Shown here: positions 47,660 to 55,527 of the stretch, piece after piece
Position numbering within the stretch: the stretch's first letter is position 1
How the letters are laid out: the number at the start of each line of letters is the position of its first letter
Assembly: GCF_000152905.1 (NCBI RefSeq)
Contig: NZ_AAMY01000010.1
Location: forward strand, 51,161 to 115,160
Length of the DNA stretch: 64,000 nucleotides
Source: Nitrobacter sp. Nb-311A
Lineage (GTDB): Bacteria; Pseudomonadota; Alphaproteobacteria; Rhizobiales; Xanthobacteraceae
Direction: 5' to 3'
Program-made: the position numbers and the translations under genes
The notes under the pieces: model-generated
Seen by the model: the letters and a program-made list of their open reading frames with translations, nothing else
Told to the model about the DNA's origin: nothing
Databases searched by the model: none

Positions 47660-47714
47660 CACAAATTCCTTATGAAGCAGGCTGGAGGTCGAGAACAATC
47701 ATGGGCGGAATGTT

Positions 47715-48755
47715 TTACCGCGTTGCTTCTGCGAGAAGCCCGAACGCCGAAAAAACCAGCGGTTTTCGCTCGAGATTATAGGTCTCCGTTTCGCGCGCGG
47801 CGGTGTTTATCTTTTCCCATACCTCCGCGAGCCGTGCAAGGCGAGGAAGATCGGCGTTCACGTCGCCGGTACGGAGTCGCTCGCCGATCCAACGGTCCAC
47901 GCTATCGATGAAGGCGCTAAGCGCGGCGCGATCGCTGCCGCTGATGGCGTCCCCCAACGCGTGGAGTTCGCCCGGGTCGACTTGCGGCAGGCGGTTCAAC
48001 AGCGCCATCGTCCGTTGATGAAGCTTCAGCGCGCCGCCTCCCAGGAGCGCCAGCGCCCGCGCGACGCTTCCTTCGGCCGCGCCGGCGACTTCCTGCAAGG
48101 ACGCATCGTCAGGCGCGATCCCTACCGCTGCCGCGGCCGCGCGGATCACATCGCTCGCCGCCAGCGGGCGTAGCATCAGCTTGCGACAGCGTGATTGCAT
48201 CGTCGCCAATACCCGCACCGGAGCATGGCTGACCAGAAAGAACAGCGACCGGTGCGGCGGCTCCTCAAGCACCTTGAGCAGAGCATTGGCGGCGTTGGGG
48301 TTGAGTTCGTCGACCGTATCGACGATGCACACCCTCCACCCGTTCCCGGTAGCAGTCGAGCCGAAGAAGGAGATGGTCTCGCGAATTTGCTCGACGCTGA
48401 TGACCGTGCGCATAATGCCCTTTTCGTTGGGCGTCCGCTCCAGCGTCAGGAGCCCACCATGCGTGCCGGCCGCGACGCCGCGCGCAACCGGATGCGCCAG
48501 GTCCAGCTTGAGCGTTTCGGCCGATTGCACGTCGGACATGGCCGGATCGCCGTGAGCTAGCACAAACCGCGCCATCCGATAGGCCAGCGTCGCCTTGCCG
48601 ATCCCCGGCGCGCCGCCGATCAGCCACGCGTGAGGAATGCGACCGCCACGATAGGCGTCGAGCAAAGTCCGTTCCGCCTCGCCGTGACCGAAGAGCACGG
48701 CGGTTTCGCGCGGGTGTGGGAACGGCATTTCCACCGTGGCCGGGCGAGCGATCAT
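47715..48755 (-). CDS. holB: DNA polymerase III subunit delta'
   Basis: This 346-residue clamp-loader subunit has an AAA+ core with GGAPGIGKATLAYRMA as Walker A, DTVDELNPNAANALLKVLEEPP, and the SRC motif in ATMQSRCRKLML. It loads the sliding clamp together with delta and tau/gamma. The zinc-module cysteines found in E. coli delta' are absent; I see no CxxC there. ATG 48755 overlaps the tmk stop (ATGA), the usual tmk-holB coupling. Confidence 0.93.
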   Translation of the reverse strand: MIARPATVEMPFPHPRETAVLFGHGEAERTLLDAYRGGRIPHAWLIGGAPGIGKATLAYRMARFVLAHGDPAMSDVQSAETLKLDLAHPVARGVAAGTHGGLLTLERTPNEKGIMRTVISVEQIRETISFFGSTATGNGWRVCIVDTVDELNPNAANALLKVLEEPPHRSLFFLVSHAPVRVLATMQSRCRKLMLRPLAASDVIRAAAAAVGIAPDDASLQEVAGAAEGSVARALALLGGGALKLHQRTMALLNRLPQVDPGELHALGDAISGSDRAALSAFIDSVDRWIGERLRTGDVNADLPRLARLAEVWEKINTAARETETYNLERKPLVFSAFGLLAEATR

Positions 48756-49444
48756 GCGCGTGTGACTTGCGTGGCAGTGTCCGCTATCAGCATGCGTTCG
48801 CGCAGCGCCGCCCATATTCTCGCGGCCACTGTATCGAGATCGGTGTCGGCATCGATCACCACGCAGCGTTGCGGGTCATTGGCCGCGATTTCGCGATAGG
48901 CGTCACGGAGCTTCCGATGAAAAGCAAGGTCCTCCGCCTCAAAGCGGTCCGGCGCGCCGCTGCCACGGCGAGCGGCTGCGCGCTGCAAGCCTACTTCAAC
49001 GGGGACGTCGAGGATCACCGTCAGGTCAGGCTTGAGATCGCCGATGGTTACCCGCTCCATCGCGTTCAGCACGCCGGGTAGCACGTTCCCCAACTGCCCC
49101 TGATAGACGCGGGTCGAATCGGCAAACCGATCGCAAAGCACCCAGACGCCCTGCTCCAGCGCGGGCCTGATTACGGTGCGAACATGATCATCGCGCGCCG
49201 CCGCAAATAGCAGAGTCTCAGCGTCAACACCGAGCAGTTTGCCCACTCCCGACAGGACGAGGTGTCGAATAATTTCGGCGCCGGGCGATCCTCCGGGCTC
49301 TCGCGTGACGATGGCATGTTGCTTGGCCGCCAGAAGACGTTCGGCGAGAATCTTAATCTGCGTGGATTTGCCGGACCCCTCGCCGCCTTCGAAGGTAATG
49401 AAACGTCCGCGCTGCGGGTCGGCTTTGGGCGTGGCCTCGGCCAT
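48752..49444 (-). CDS. tmk: Thymidylate kinase
   Basis: A 230-residue enzyme that phosphorylates dTMP to dTDP. P-loop FEGGEGSGKSTQ, the REPGGSPGAE segment, the DRFADSTRVYQG motif and the lid region RGSGAPDRFEAEDLAFH are present. ATG 49444 (MAEATPKADPQRGRFITFEG) shares one base with the dac stop codon. The longer frame upstream lies inside dac. It belongs to the dac-tmk-holB-metG-tatD-MBL operon. Confidence 0.96.
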   Translation of the reverse strand: MAEATPKADPQRGRFITFEGGEGSGKSTQIKILAERLLAAKQHAIVTREPGGSPGAEIIRHLVLSGVGKLLGVDAETLLFAAARDDHVRTVIRPALEQGVWVLCDRFADSTRVYQGQLGNVLPGVLNAMERVTIGDLKPDLTVILDVPVEVGLQRAAARRGSGAPDRFEAEDLAFHRKLRDAYREIAANDPQRCVVIDADTDLDTVAARIWAALRERMLIADTATQVTRA

Positions 49445-50685
49445 CAGAGTCTCGCGACACCCGAGCGCACGATTCCGACGACAAGCTCGATCGCTCCATC
49501 CAACGCGCGACGCATGGTCGAGCCGACGCCAACGGCTTTCGTGGCATGGACCGGCATCTCTACCGCCACTTCCTTGCCTCGCCAAACCTTGATCACGCCG
49601 ATCGGTTGCTCAGGCGCAACCGGAGCACGGACCGGCCCGGTATAGACGATGCGCGCGAGTAGTTTGTCGTTGCCGTTCTTCTGAACCATGACCTGGACCG
49701 GATCCGATGCGGCGATCTGAACGGAGCCGCTATCACCGCCAAATACCTTGGCATAGCCGACCGGCTGTTCGGCAGCAAACAGGGTCCGGATTTCGAAATT
49801 TCGAAAACCCCATTCCAGCAGTTTCTTGGCGGCGGTTGCGCGGTCGTCGGCGCTTTCGAGACCGTTCACCACAACGATCAGCCTCGTGCCGTTTTGAACC
49901 ACCGAGCCGACCATGCCGTATCCACCCTCCTTGGTGTAGCCGGTCTTGAGCCCGTCAGCTCCGTCCATCGCAGTGAGAAGCGCGTTGCGGTTCAACTGAC
50001 GAATTTTGTTCCAGGTGAACTCGCGTTCGCCGAACAGCTTGTAAAAATCCGGGTACGTCAAAATGATGTGGCGCGCCAGTACTGCGAGCTCTCGAACGGT
50101 CATCTTATTGTCAGGATGTGGGAGACCGTTGGAATTAGCGAAGGTGGAGCGAGTCAGACCCAATTCTCGTGCTCGCGCCGTCATCTTTTCCGCGAAGGCG
50201 CTTTCGTTGCCGGCGATACCCTCCGCGAGCGCCATGCAGGAGTCATTGCCGCTCTGGATGATCGCTCCATGCAGGAGATCCTGGACCGAAACGCGGCTGT
50301 TGATCGCGGCGAACATGGTCGATCCGCCAGAAGGCGCCCCACCCTTGCGCCAAGTGTTTTCGCTGATGACGTACTCGTCCGTGAGCTTGATCTCGCCTTT
50401 CCTGATGGCGTTGAATACGACTTCCGCCGTCATCAGCTTCATCATGCTGGAAGGCGCACGTAGTTCGTCTGCGTTTTTCTCGAAGAGTACGCTGCCGCTT
50501 TTGGCTTCGACCAGAATTGCGGTCGGGGCGCTGGTTTCGTAGATTTCTTCTTTCTTCGCGCCCTGGATGCTGTTGTTGGCGGCCAGCACGATTCCGTCCA
50601 GGCCGATCGTGAGGACGGCGACAGCCACCAGACCGCGCCAGGCGAACCCCCCGCGTCTGTCGGGCGTGGAAGAACTGGTTGTCAT
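49444..50685 (-). CDS. D-alanyl-D-alanine carboxypeptidase (PBP5/6 type)
   Basis: This serine peptidase of about 413 residues trims the terminal D-Ala from peptidoglycan stem peptides. Penicillin-binding motifs: SSMMK (SxxK), SGNDS (SxN) and LKTGYT (KTG). A C-terminal beta domain (QPVGYAKVFGGDSGSVQIAA) and an amphipathic membrane-anchoring end (RRALDGAIELVVGIVRSG) follow. The signal peptide/anchor is GLVAVAVLTIGLDGIVLA. ATG 50685 (MTTSSSTPDRR) is preferred over one ten codons earlier. Confidence 0.94.
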   Translation of the reverse strand: MTTSSSTPDRRGGFAWRGLVAVAVLTIGLDGIVLAANNSIQGAKKEEIYETSAPTAILVEAKSGSVLFEKNADELRAPSSMMKLMTAEVVFNAIRKGEIKLTDEYVISENTWRKGGAPSGGSTMFAAINSRVSVQDLLHGAIIQSGNDSCMALAEGIAGNESAFAEKMTARARELGLTRSTFANSNGLPHPDNKMTVRELAVLARHIILTYPDFYKLFGEREFTWNKIRQLNRNALLTAMDGADGLKTGYTKEGGYGMVGSVVQNGTRLIVVVNGLESADDRATAAKKLLEWGFRNFEIRTLFAAEQPVGYAKVFGGDSGSVQIAASDPVQVMVQKNGNDKLLARIVYTGPVRAPVAPEQPIGVIKVWRGKEVAVEMPVHATKAVGVGSTMRRALDGAIELVVGIVRSGVARL

Positions 50686-50807
50686 GGTGCGGTTCCGGCT
50701 AGGTCCCTTTATCAATTGGAGTGATCGCGAACAACATCGGGCCGCGCCTCTGGCAGCCGGATAAAATCAAAGCAGATTTTTAGCGTTCTCGATAGGTGAG
50801 CGACCGC

Positions 50808-51740
50808 TTAATAGAGCCCTCGGGCGGAGAGTAGCTCGCTCGGTCCACGCTGGTCTACCGGCGCATAAGCGGCGACCGGGCGGATATGGCCTGTAACGTT
50901 GCCCTCGCCGTATGAAACCTCTCGCGCGCCTTCCAGAGCCTGCGGATGCGCCGCGGTGCGTCCGGGCGCAGACATTTCGGAATCCGCGCTGATCGATGCG
51001 ACGTCCATCGTGGTATGGTCGGGCGTATAGGGCCGGCCTCGTGGAGTCGGGATATCGCCGCTGATCGAGCGTTCGGACGGGGCAAGTTCGGGAACAAACG
51101 GCCGCGCTGAGGCGATCCTGACGGTGGACGGTGATGGTGCAGGCACGCCTGTTCGCAGGGTTGCCATCAATTGCCGATCATCAGAACCTTCAAGCGGCGC
51201 GCGTCCGACATATTCGACACGCACCGCAGCGACGCCATTTCGCTTGAACTCCAGCAGCTCGGCCGCCTTGTTCGAGACATCGATCAGCCGGTTACCGTGA
51301 TATGGACCGCGATCGTTGACGCGGACCACCAGGGATTTTTTGTTGCCCAGGTTTGTCACTCGGACATAACACGGTAAGGGAAGGGTCGGATGCGCGGCGG
51401 ACAGCGAGGCCATATCAAAAACCTCGCCGTTGGCCGTCAGACGGCCATGGAAGGCGTCGCCATACCAGGAAGCTAGCCCCTCGGCACGGTATTTGGTGTT
51501 TTCCTCGGGAACGTAAACACGTCCGGCGACTGTATAAGGCTTGCCGACCCGATATGTCCCACCCCCCTTTGGCACCGGCTCGCCGGAGGCCACCACACGA
51601 GGGCTGCTCGAAACTCCATACTTCGGATCGATCCGGCTGAACTTGCCTGATGAGCTGCAATTGGCCAGCATCAGGCACGCGCCCGCGACGGCTACGGCGC
51701 ATGCAGCATGCCCGATTCGATCTGAACTTGATTTCCCCAT
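50808..51740 (-). CDS. rlpA: RlpA-family lipoprotein (septal ring lytic transglycosylase type)
   Basis: This 310-residue lipoprotein has lipobox LANC after a signal peptide (residues about 10-28) and a double-psi beta-barrel domain (RAEGLASWYGDAFHGRLTANGEVFD, then VVRVNDRGPYHGNRLIDVSNKAAE). A long disordered Pro/Ser/Arg-rich C-terminus lacks a SPOR domain. RlpA cleaves naked glycan strands during septation in some species. Activity is inferred from the conserved RVNDRGP site. It lies 122 bases before dac on the same strand; both act on peptidoglycan. Confidence 0.92.
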   Translation of the reverse strand: MGKSSSDRIGHAACAVAVAGACLMLANCSSSGKFSRIDPKYGVSSSPRVVASGEPVPKGGGTYRVGKPYTVAGRVYVPEENTKYRAEGLASWYGDAFHGRLTANGEVFDMASLSAAHPTLPLPCYVRVTNLGNKKSLVVRVNDRGPYHGNRLIDVSNKAAELLEFKRNGVAAVRVEYVGRAPLEGSDDRQLMATLRTGVPAPSPSTVRIASARPFVPELAPSERSISGDIPTPRGRPYTPDHTTMDVASISADSEMSAPGRTAAHPQALEGAREVSYGEGNVTGHIRPVAAYAPVDQRGPSELLSARGLY

Positions 51741-51892
51741 TCGTCCCCAAGACCCGGTCTCTGGCGAACTGCCTTACTCCACCGCGCCGGTCAACATGAT
51801 ACGGTCCATAACCATACCAAGGCGTGAATATATCGCAGAGTAAACAAGGCGGAAATGGGGTGAGCCCGGCGGGGGCGAAACGGGATGGTAAA

Positions 51893-52189
51893 TCAAAGGT
51901 CGCGACTCGAAACGCCGGAGACGGCCTCGGCAATTGGCGAATCGAAAGAAATTCCGATCCGGTTCTGCTTGATCCAGATGACCCGGCAAGGCCGAATCAC
52001 CCGGTCCTTTTCGGTCATGAGCTGGAAACGCGACGGGACAACGGCCGGATTTGGAACTTCGAGGGCGGCTCCCTGTGGAGATGCGTTCAACAGCCGGCAC
52101 CGCATGCTCAATCCGCCGGTAGAAATGTAAGCCGGCTCGTCGATTTCGACGCGCGGATGTTTGCGGCGGTCTTCCGTTGGTGAGTTCAT
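51893..52189 (-). CDS. PilZ-domain protein
   Basis: This 98-residue single PilZ domain has the RxxxR switch RRKHPR at the N-terminus and the (D/N)xSxxG motif as NASPQGAALEVP, the cyclic-di-GMP binding elements. VIWIKQNRIGISFDSP is the typical barrel end. Single-domain PilZ proteins act as c-di-GMP adaptors for motility or polysaccharide functions; the partner is unknown. ATG 52189 (MNSPTEDRRKHPR) gives the usual N-terminus. Confidence 0.9.
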   Translation of the reverse strand: MNSPTEDRRKHPRVEIDEPAYISTGGLSMRCRLLNASPQGAALEVPNPAVVPSRFQLMTEKDRVIRPCRVIWIKQNRIGISFDSPIAEAVSGVSSRDL

Positions 52190-52635
52190 TGTCTGTACGT
52201 CCGCGCGCATATTCGTTTTTACAACGTCACTATGATCTTATCCGAACGCCTCGCCCTTGCGGTGACGGATGGTTGTATCGTGGTCAGCCTAATGAAACAC
52301 CGATCGCAAGAAATTCCGACATGTTCAGGCCGTATCTTCACCATGTGCGGGAATTACGCCACGTGTTTCGTCGCGGCGATGGTATTGACGCGGGGTCGCG
52401 ATACTCCAAAAGCATCCAGCGGCGACTTAGGGTCGTACAGGAGGAACGTGGGGAGCTGTTTAAAACCGAGATTGGCAATTTAGTTATATTTCGTAAAGCT
52501 TCTATTATGCAGCTGACCGCCTGTCGAAGGGATCGGCGGCGTCCTTACAATCTTCCTTCGTTCCGATATCAAGCATGAAACGGACACCTCTCTGCATTGC
52601 GCTCGTGCGAGGGGTACGCTAAGCGGTCGAAATTC
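52190..52635. other. Region left of the integrated element, no supported gene
   Basis: 446 bases between the PilZ gene and the att repeat. Overlapping plus-strand frames exist (52177-52578 and 52232-52483), but neither resembles a known protein or shows coding-like composition. It must contain the original promoter of the tRNA-Ser gene, which now drives only the truncated copy. Confidence 0.4.
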
Positions 52636-52679
52636 CTGTTGGAAGGGTGGCCGAGTGGTTTAAGGCACCGGTCTTGAAA
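52636..52679. repeat. Left attachment site: 5' half of tRNA-Ser
   Basis: It begins four bases before the tRNA and ends in the anticodon loop (GGTCTTGAAA). After it the sequence departs (TTCGCTAACGG), so this is not a functional tRNA. Confidence 0.9.
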
Positions 52680-53048
52680 TTCGCTAACGGTCGTCCGTTC
52701 TCGTATCGTTCGATTGCGAAATGTCCTTATTTGTTGGGCTTTTCTGCAAGTGCGGCCCCGCTTGCTGCCTTCCCGCCCTTCCCCGTGATGGGGAGTTGGG
52801 TAGCAAAATGGTAGCAGGATGTTCGCTACCTGTTCGAGCGGCACGGCATTAAGGGCGATGCCGAGCCGAGTTGAGCACCGCCGCAAATCGCTAAGGATCA
52901 CCCTCCGCGCTTTCCTTGCCGCGGTTCGCGACGACCTCGTAAGAGACTTTGGCGCCGGTCTCGAACGAAGCATTTTTCGCGTGTCACGAAATTAAATTGA
53001 AACGCTTTGTTGCTATATCTTCCCGAAAAATTCTAAGGGAAGCGTCAG
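52680..53048. other. Left arm of the element, no gene
   Basis: 369 bases with no credible reading frame. It holds the arm-type direct repeat at 52796-52817 and a small CCCC-GTGAT-GGGG hairpin just before it. Confidence 0.5.
52796..52817. promoter_or_regulatory. Candidate integrase arm-type sites, left end
   Basis: TTGGGTAGCAAAATGGTAGC contains two GGTAGCA units 11 bases apart in direct orientation, about 117 bases inside the left att core. A matching pair occurs at the right end. Confidence 0.45.
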
Positions 53049-53132
53049 ATGGTAGTCTTGATCACGGGACTGGCGTTGTTCAGCGCAGCCGTATTCGTTG
53101 CTCATGCATATGATGCCCTCCGAGTGCAGTGA
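53049..53132 (+). CDS. 27-residue single-span membrane peptide
   Basis: ATG 53049 to TGA 53132 encodes MVVLITGLALFSAAVFVAHA plus YDALRVQ, a single hydrophobic span with a polar tail. A good ribosome-binding site (AAGGGAA, 7 bases before ATG) supports translation. AT-rich promoter-like sequence precedes it. Small proteins of this shape occur widely in Bradyrhizobium-type genomes with no assigned role. It stands alone at the left end of the element. Confidence 0.55.
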   Translation: MVVLITGLALFSAAVFVAHAYDALRVQ

Positions 53133-53161
53133 GTACCGGGGGGATATAGAACAAAAGAACC

Positions 53162-53184
53162 CCCGCCTGCTCATCACAGGCGGG
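53162..53184. terminator. Bidirectional terminator
   Basis: CCCGCCTG (53162-53169) pairs with CAGGCGGG (53177-53184). On the minus strand it is followed by GTTCTTTTGTTC, so it most likely ends the three-gene minus-strand operon; it also lies 30 bases after the small plus-strand ORF. Confidence 0.65.
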
Positions 53185-53208
53185 TATCGTCGAACCGCTT
53201 TCAAGCGG

Positions 53209-53397
53209 TCAGTGCTGTGTCGGCGGACCAGCGTAGATGATTGCCAGCGACGTCTTGAGTGCGTCTATAATCTGCCCGATCTCCTGCTCCGACAGCGTGT
53301 CCAAGATATCGAGGATGCGCTGCTCGCGAGCCGTCAGAACACGCGGCGGCTGGTTCGGTTCGGCGGCTGTCGCCTGGATGCGCTTGCTCCTGCTCAT
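53209..53397 (-). CDS. Hypothetical 62-residue protein
   Basis: I do not recognise this protein. It has a basic, polar N-terminus (MSRSKRIQATAAEPNQPPR) followed by a predicted helix-rich part (LTAREQRILDILDTLSEQEIGQIIDALKTSLAIIYAG, seen as EQRILDILDTL and EIGQIIDALKTS), amphipathic in character. Its ATG overlaps the previous gene's stop (53394-53397), and a terminator follows within 25 bases, so it is the last cistron of a three-gene operon. Confidence 0.6.
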   Translation of the reverse strand: MSRSKRIQATAAEPNQPPRVLTAREQRILDILDTLSEQEIGQIIDALKTSLAIIYAGPPTQH

Positions 53398-53654
53398 AGC
53401 GTCGCCTCGTCGATCTCCCGGTCGAGCGTGTCGCCGTGCGCGCCGCTTCGGGTCCAGCCCAAACTCGGCTCGTCGTCAACGCCCGGCTCAGAGCCGTCAT
53501 GCTCGTCCTCGAAGTCGCCTTGAAGGCCATCGGTGTGGCCGGTCGTGGTCCAGCCAAGCGAATATTCTTCGTCCGCTTCCTGGCCATTGCCGTAGTCGGC
53601 CTCCAACTCGTCGTCGTATTCGCTGCGGGGCGTTGTACACTCGTCCGCCGTCAC
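53394..53654 (-). CDS. Acidic protein with two SLGWT repeats
   Basis: This 86-residue, strongly acidic protein of unknown function (Asp/Glu about a quarter of residues) contains two related units, EEYSLGWTTTGHTDG and DEPSLGWTRSGAHGD, separated by GDFEDEHDGSEP. SLGWT-containing acidic proteins recur in Bradyrhizobium-type genomes near mobile DNA (from general familiarity, not checked). It has 4-base overlaps with genes on both sides. Acidity suggests a DNA-mimic or protein-binding role, but that is only an inference. Confidence 0.6.
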   Translation of the reverse strand: MTADECTTPRSEYDDELEADYGNGQEADEEYSLGWTTTGHTDGLQGDFEDEHDGSEPGVDDEPSLGWTRSGAHGDTLDREIDEATL

Positions 53655-53869
53655 GCCGCAGAACGAAAACTCCAGTTCGCGGTCGTCGCACGGAACGTGT
53701 AGCCGTCTGTCGCGTCCGTGAAGGCGATCAGCCTCTCAATTTCCTCGGATGCCATTTCCCGCAACTTGCGGACTCGCTGGTGCGTTTTCTCTGCTCGCCG
53801 CTGTTGGGTAGCCGGTTGGGGCGAGATCGAATTCACGGCCAAATCTGGCCGAATGACGTGCATGTTCAT
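53651..53869 (-). CDS. Hypothetical 72-residue protein, first gene of the three-gene operon
   Basis: I do not recognise this protein. Two in-frame ATGs start it (53869 and 53863: MNM). A basic, probably coiled segment QQRRAEKTHQRVRKLREMAS is followed by EEIERLIAFTDATDGYTF. Its stop overlaps the next gene's ATG by 4 bases. Nothing in the sequence gives a function. The upstream space to the divergent WYL gene is 376 bases. Confidence 0.55.
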   Translation of the reverse strand: MNMHVIRPDLAVNSISPQPATQQRRAEKTHQRVRKLREMASEEIERLIAFTDATDGYTFRATTANWSFRSAA

Positions 53870-54175
53870 GGTGGCTCTCTGGATTGCCGGCTTGTCACGG
53901 CCGGGTACCAGCGGACAGCGCTGGCGCCGGGAGGGTGACAACACCGCCAGAGACGATGCGCAACGGCCTTTCCCTTGCGGGTCTTATATAGCCGCCGCTC
54001 TCCCGACATAATGCGCCGGTCGCGCCGGCGGCTATCGGCACGTTTCTATCGATGGCGATGGAAGATCCCGGCAAGGATCGCCTTGCCATCGCTCTGGTGC
54101 CAAACAGGCCCGGCAAGGCCTTTGGCGGGAGTTGTCACGCTCCGTCCGCATCCTACCCTGATTTGCTAACGAAAT
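53870..54175. other. Divergent intergenic region within the element
   Basis: 306 bases without a supported gene. It contains a GGCAAGG-ATCG-CCTTGCC hairpin (54070-54087) and GC-rich inverted segments near 54010-54035. It should hold promoters for both the minus-strand operon and the WYL gene. Confidence 0.45.
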
Positions 54176-54245
54176 CACCCCCTCCAAGGGCAGCTTTGCT
54201 GCGCCTGCAACTTGCGGTAGCCTTCTAAAAAAAGGGGGTGGCTCA
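54176..54245 (+). promoter_or_regulatory. Structured leader 1: SD-sequestering stem with conserved core
   Basis: CACCCCCT (54176-54183) pairs perfectly with AGGGGGTG (54233-54240), which is also the Shine-Dalgarno sequence of the ATG at 54246. Inside are hairpin GCAGC-TTT-GCTGC (54190-54202) and a core at 54201-54226 containing CTGC-N5-GCGG and GGTAGCCTTCT. The core matches leader 2 at 21 of 26 positions. Confidence 0.65.
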
Positions 54246-55034
54246 ATGGGGGTAGAAGATATCGTCGTTTCGATCACGACGCTGGTCGAGGCTCGGCCAT
54301 TACAGCAGCCAGTGGGGCCTATCGTCATTCCTCCGCAGGATGATGAAGTTGACCCAGACACGGACCCACTCGGCTATGCCGAAGGCCAATCGTTTATGAT
54401 CGAGTACACCGACGCCAAAGGGCAGCAGTCGCGGCGGCGGATAACCGTTTACGACATCGTTGCGGGCCGCAACGGCATCCCGTGTCTTCGAGCGCGATGT
54501 CATGAACGGAAGGCAACCCGGCAGTTTCGCGTTGACCGGATCCAATGCTGCATCGATTTTGATGGAGAAGTGCACGACGACGTTCCAGAATTTATGGCCG
54601 AAACATTCGGCATGCCCATCCGGGTCGCCCGCACCCGGGAGACCAGCGAAAGCGAGAATCGATGGCCTTCAATTGTCGCGTTGCTGAGGAACGACGCTGT
54701 CCTCCTGTCCTCGCTTTCGCGAGTTGATGGCACGCTGAAGTCGTCTGAAGTAGATGAAGCTCTTAACCATCTGGCCAACATCGTCGAGCGAAACAACATC
54801 TTCCTGACAGATACCGAGGTTGCGTCGATAAGAACCTACATCAAGCGACTCCGCCCAAACTCTGAAGCTATCAGCCGCTCGCTGGTCGGCATAAGAGCGT
54901 CCGGCCCCGACCATGTGCGAAGTTTTCTCATCGCTGCGAAAAAGGTGATCGAGGCTGACGCCATTCTCCACACCTCTGAAATCGCTTTAATCAACGACAT
55001 CGCGCGAGAATTTATTGGAGTCGAATTGACATGA
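54246..55034 (+). CDS. WYL-domain plus TerB-like protein
   Basis: This 262-residue protein has two recognisable parts. Residues about 45-105 look like a WYL domain (IEYTDAKGQQSRRRITVYDI, then CLRARCHERKATRQFRVDRI), a ligand- or nucleic-acid-sensing fold common in regulators of defence systems. Residues about 140-262 look TerB-like, with two acidic metal-site patterns, RVDGTLKSSEV and EADAILHTSEIALINDIARE. There is no HTH domain, so it is probably not a simple transcription factor. WYL+TerB proteins are known but lack an assigned function. It sits in the cargo zone of a satellite, with a structured leader. Confidence 0.7.
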   Translation: MGVEDIVVSITTLVEARPLQQPVGPIVIPPQDDEVDPDTDPLGYAEGQSFMIEYTDAKGQQSRRRITVYDIVAGRNGIPCLRARCHERKATRQFRVDRIQCCIDFDGEVHDDVPEFMAETFGMPIRVARTRETSESENRWPSIVALLRNDAVLLSSLSRVDGTLKSSEVDEALNHLANIVERNNIFLTDTEVASIRTYIKRLRPNSEAISRSLVGIRASGPDHVRSFLIAAKKVIEADAILHTSEIALINDIAREFIGVELT

Positions 55035-55048
55035 CGAGCATTACAGTC

Positions 55049-55122
55049 AGCTCCCCTTTGCGTTTCCGCGCGTCTGCAGCCCGCGGTAGGCTTCTCCGAA
55101 ACGGCGGGGCTGCGGGGAGCTT
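55049..55122 (+). promoter_or_regulatory. Structured leader 2: SD-sequestering stem with conserved core
   Basis: AGCTCCCC (55049-55056) pairs perfectly with GGGGAGCT (55114-55121), which carries the Shine-Dalgarno sequence of the ATG at 55123. The core at 55070-55095 repeats that of leader 1 (CTGC-N5-GCGG, GGTAGGCTTCT) although the closing stems differ in sequence, which is compensatory-looking. Confidence 0.65.
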
Positions 55123-55527
55123 ATGGCTATCGAAGACTTGGTTGATGATTTCTGGCGCGAAGCGCTGACGGCCAATCTTACCACCGGACCGCAGGCTCAA
55201 GCAAAGTGGGTGTCATTTGTCTACGATTTGCAGGCCTTGGACAAGGGGGGTCCGCCTTATTTCGCTTATTCCGCTGACGCGCCGGGATTTCGATGGGTGA
55301 AGCTCAAGCGAAAACAAAAGCCCTTCTGGCCAAGCATCCATTTTGCTGCTTTTGCGGTGGAGCGGAACGGTCAACAACAATCGACCATCAGCCCGCCCGC
55401 TCCTTATTCGATCGAAAGCAATGGCCGGAGGGCTATGCATTCCCGGCCTGCTATTCCTGCAACCAGGAAAGCCGCAAACATGAAAACGTTTTGGCCCTTC
55501 TCGTACGAATCAACGCCAGCAGCGTAG
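55123..55527 (+). CDS. Hypothetical protein overlapping the HNH gene; possible frameshifted N-terminal part
   Basis: ATG 55123 follows leader 2 directly and opens MAIEDLVDDFWREALTANL. The first 57 codons look coding; an acidic, aromatic sequence continues to about DAPGFRW. Beyond 55293 the frame is the shadow of the HNH gene and becomes low-quality (QQQSTISPPAPYS). Either this is a short protein whose true end was lost, or it is the N-terminal part of one protein with the HNH ORF, separated by a frameshift near 55293. I cannot decide between these. Confidence 0.4.
   Translation: MAIEDLVDDFWREALTANLTTGPQAQAKWVSFVYDLQALDKGGPPYFAYSADAPGFRWVKLKRKQKPFWPSIHFAAFAVERNGQQQSTISPPAPYSIESNGRRAMHSRPAIPATRKAANMKTFWPFSYESTPAA

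Noticed and set aside
52177..52578. A 133-codon plus-strand frame left of the att site
   Set aside because: It overlaps the PilZ start region, has no recognisable features, and runs nearly into the att repeat; treated as non-coding.
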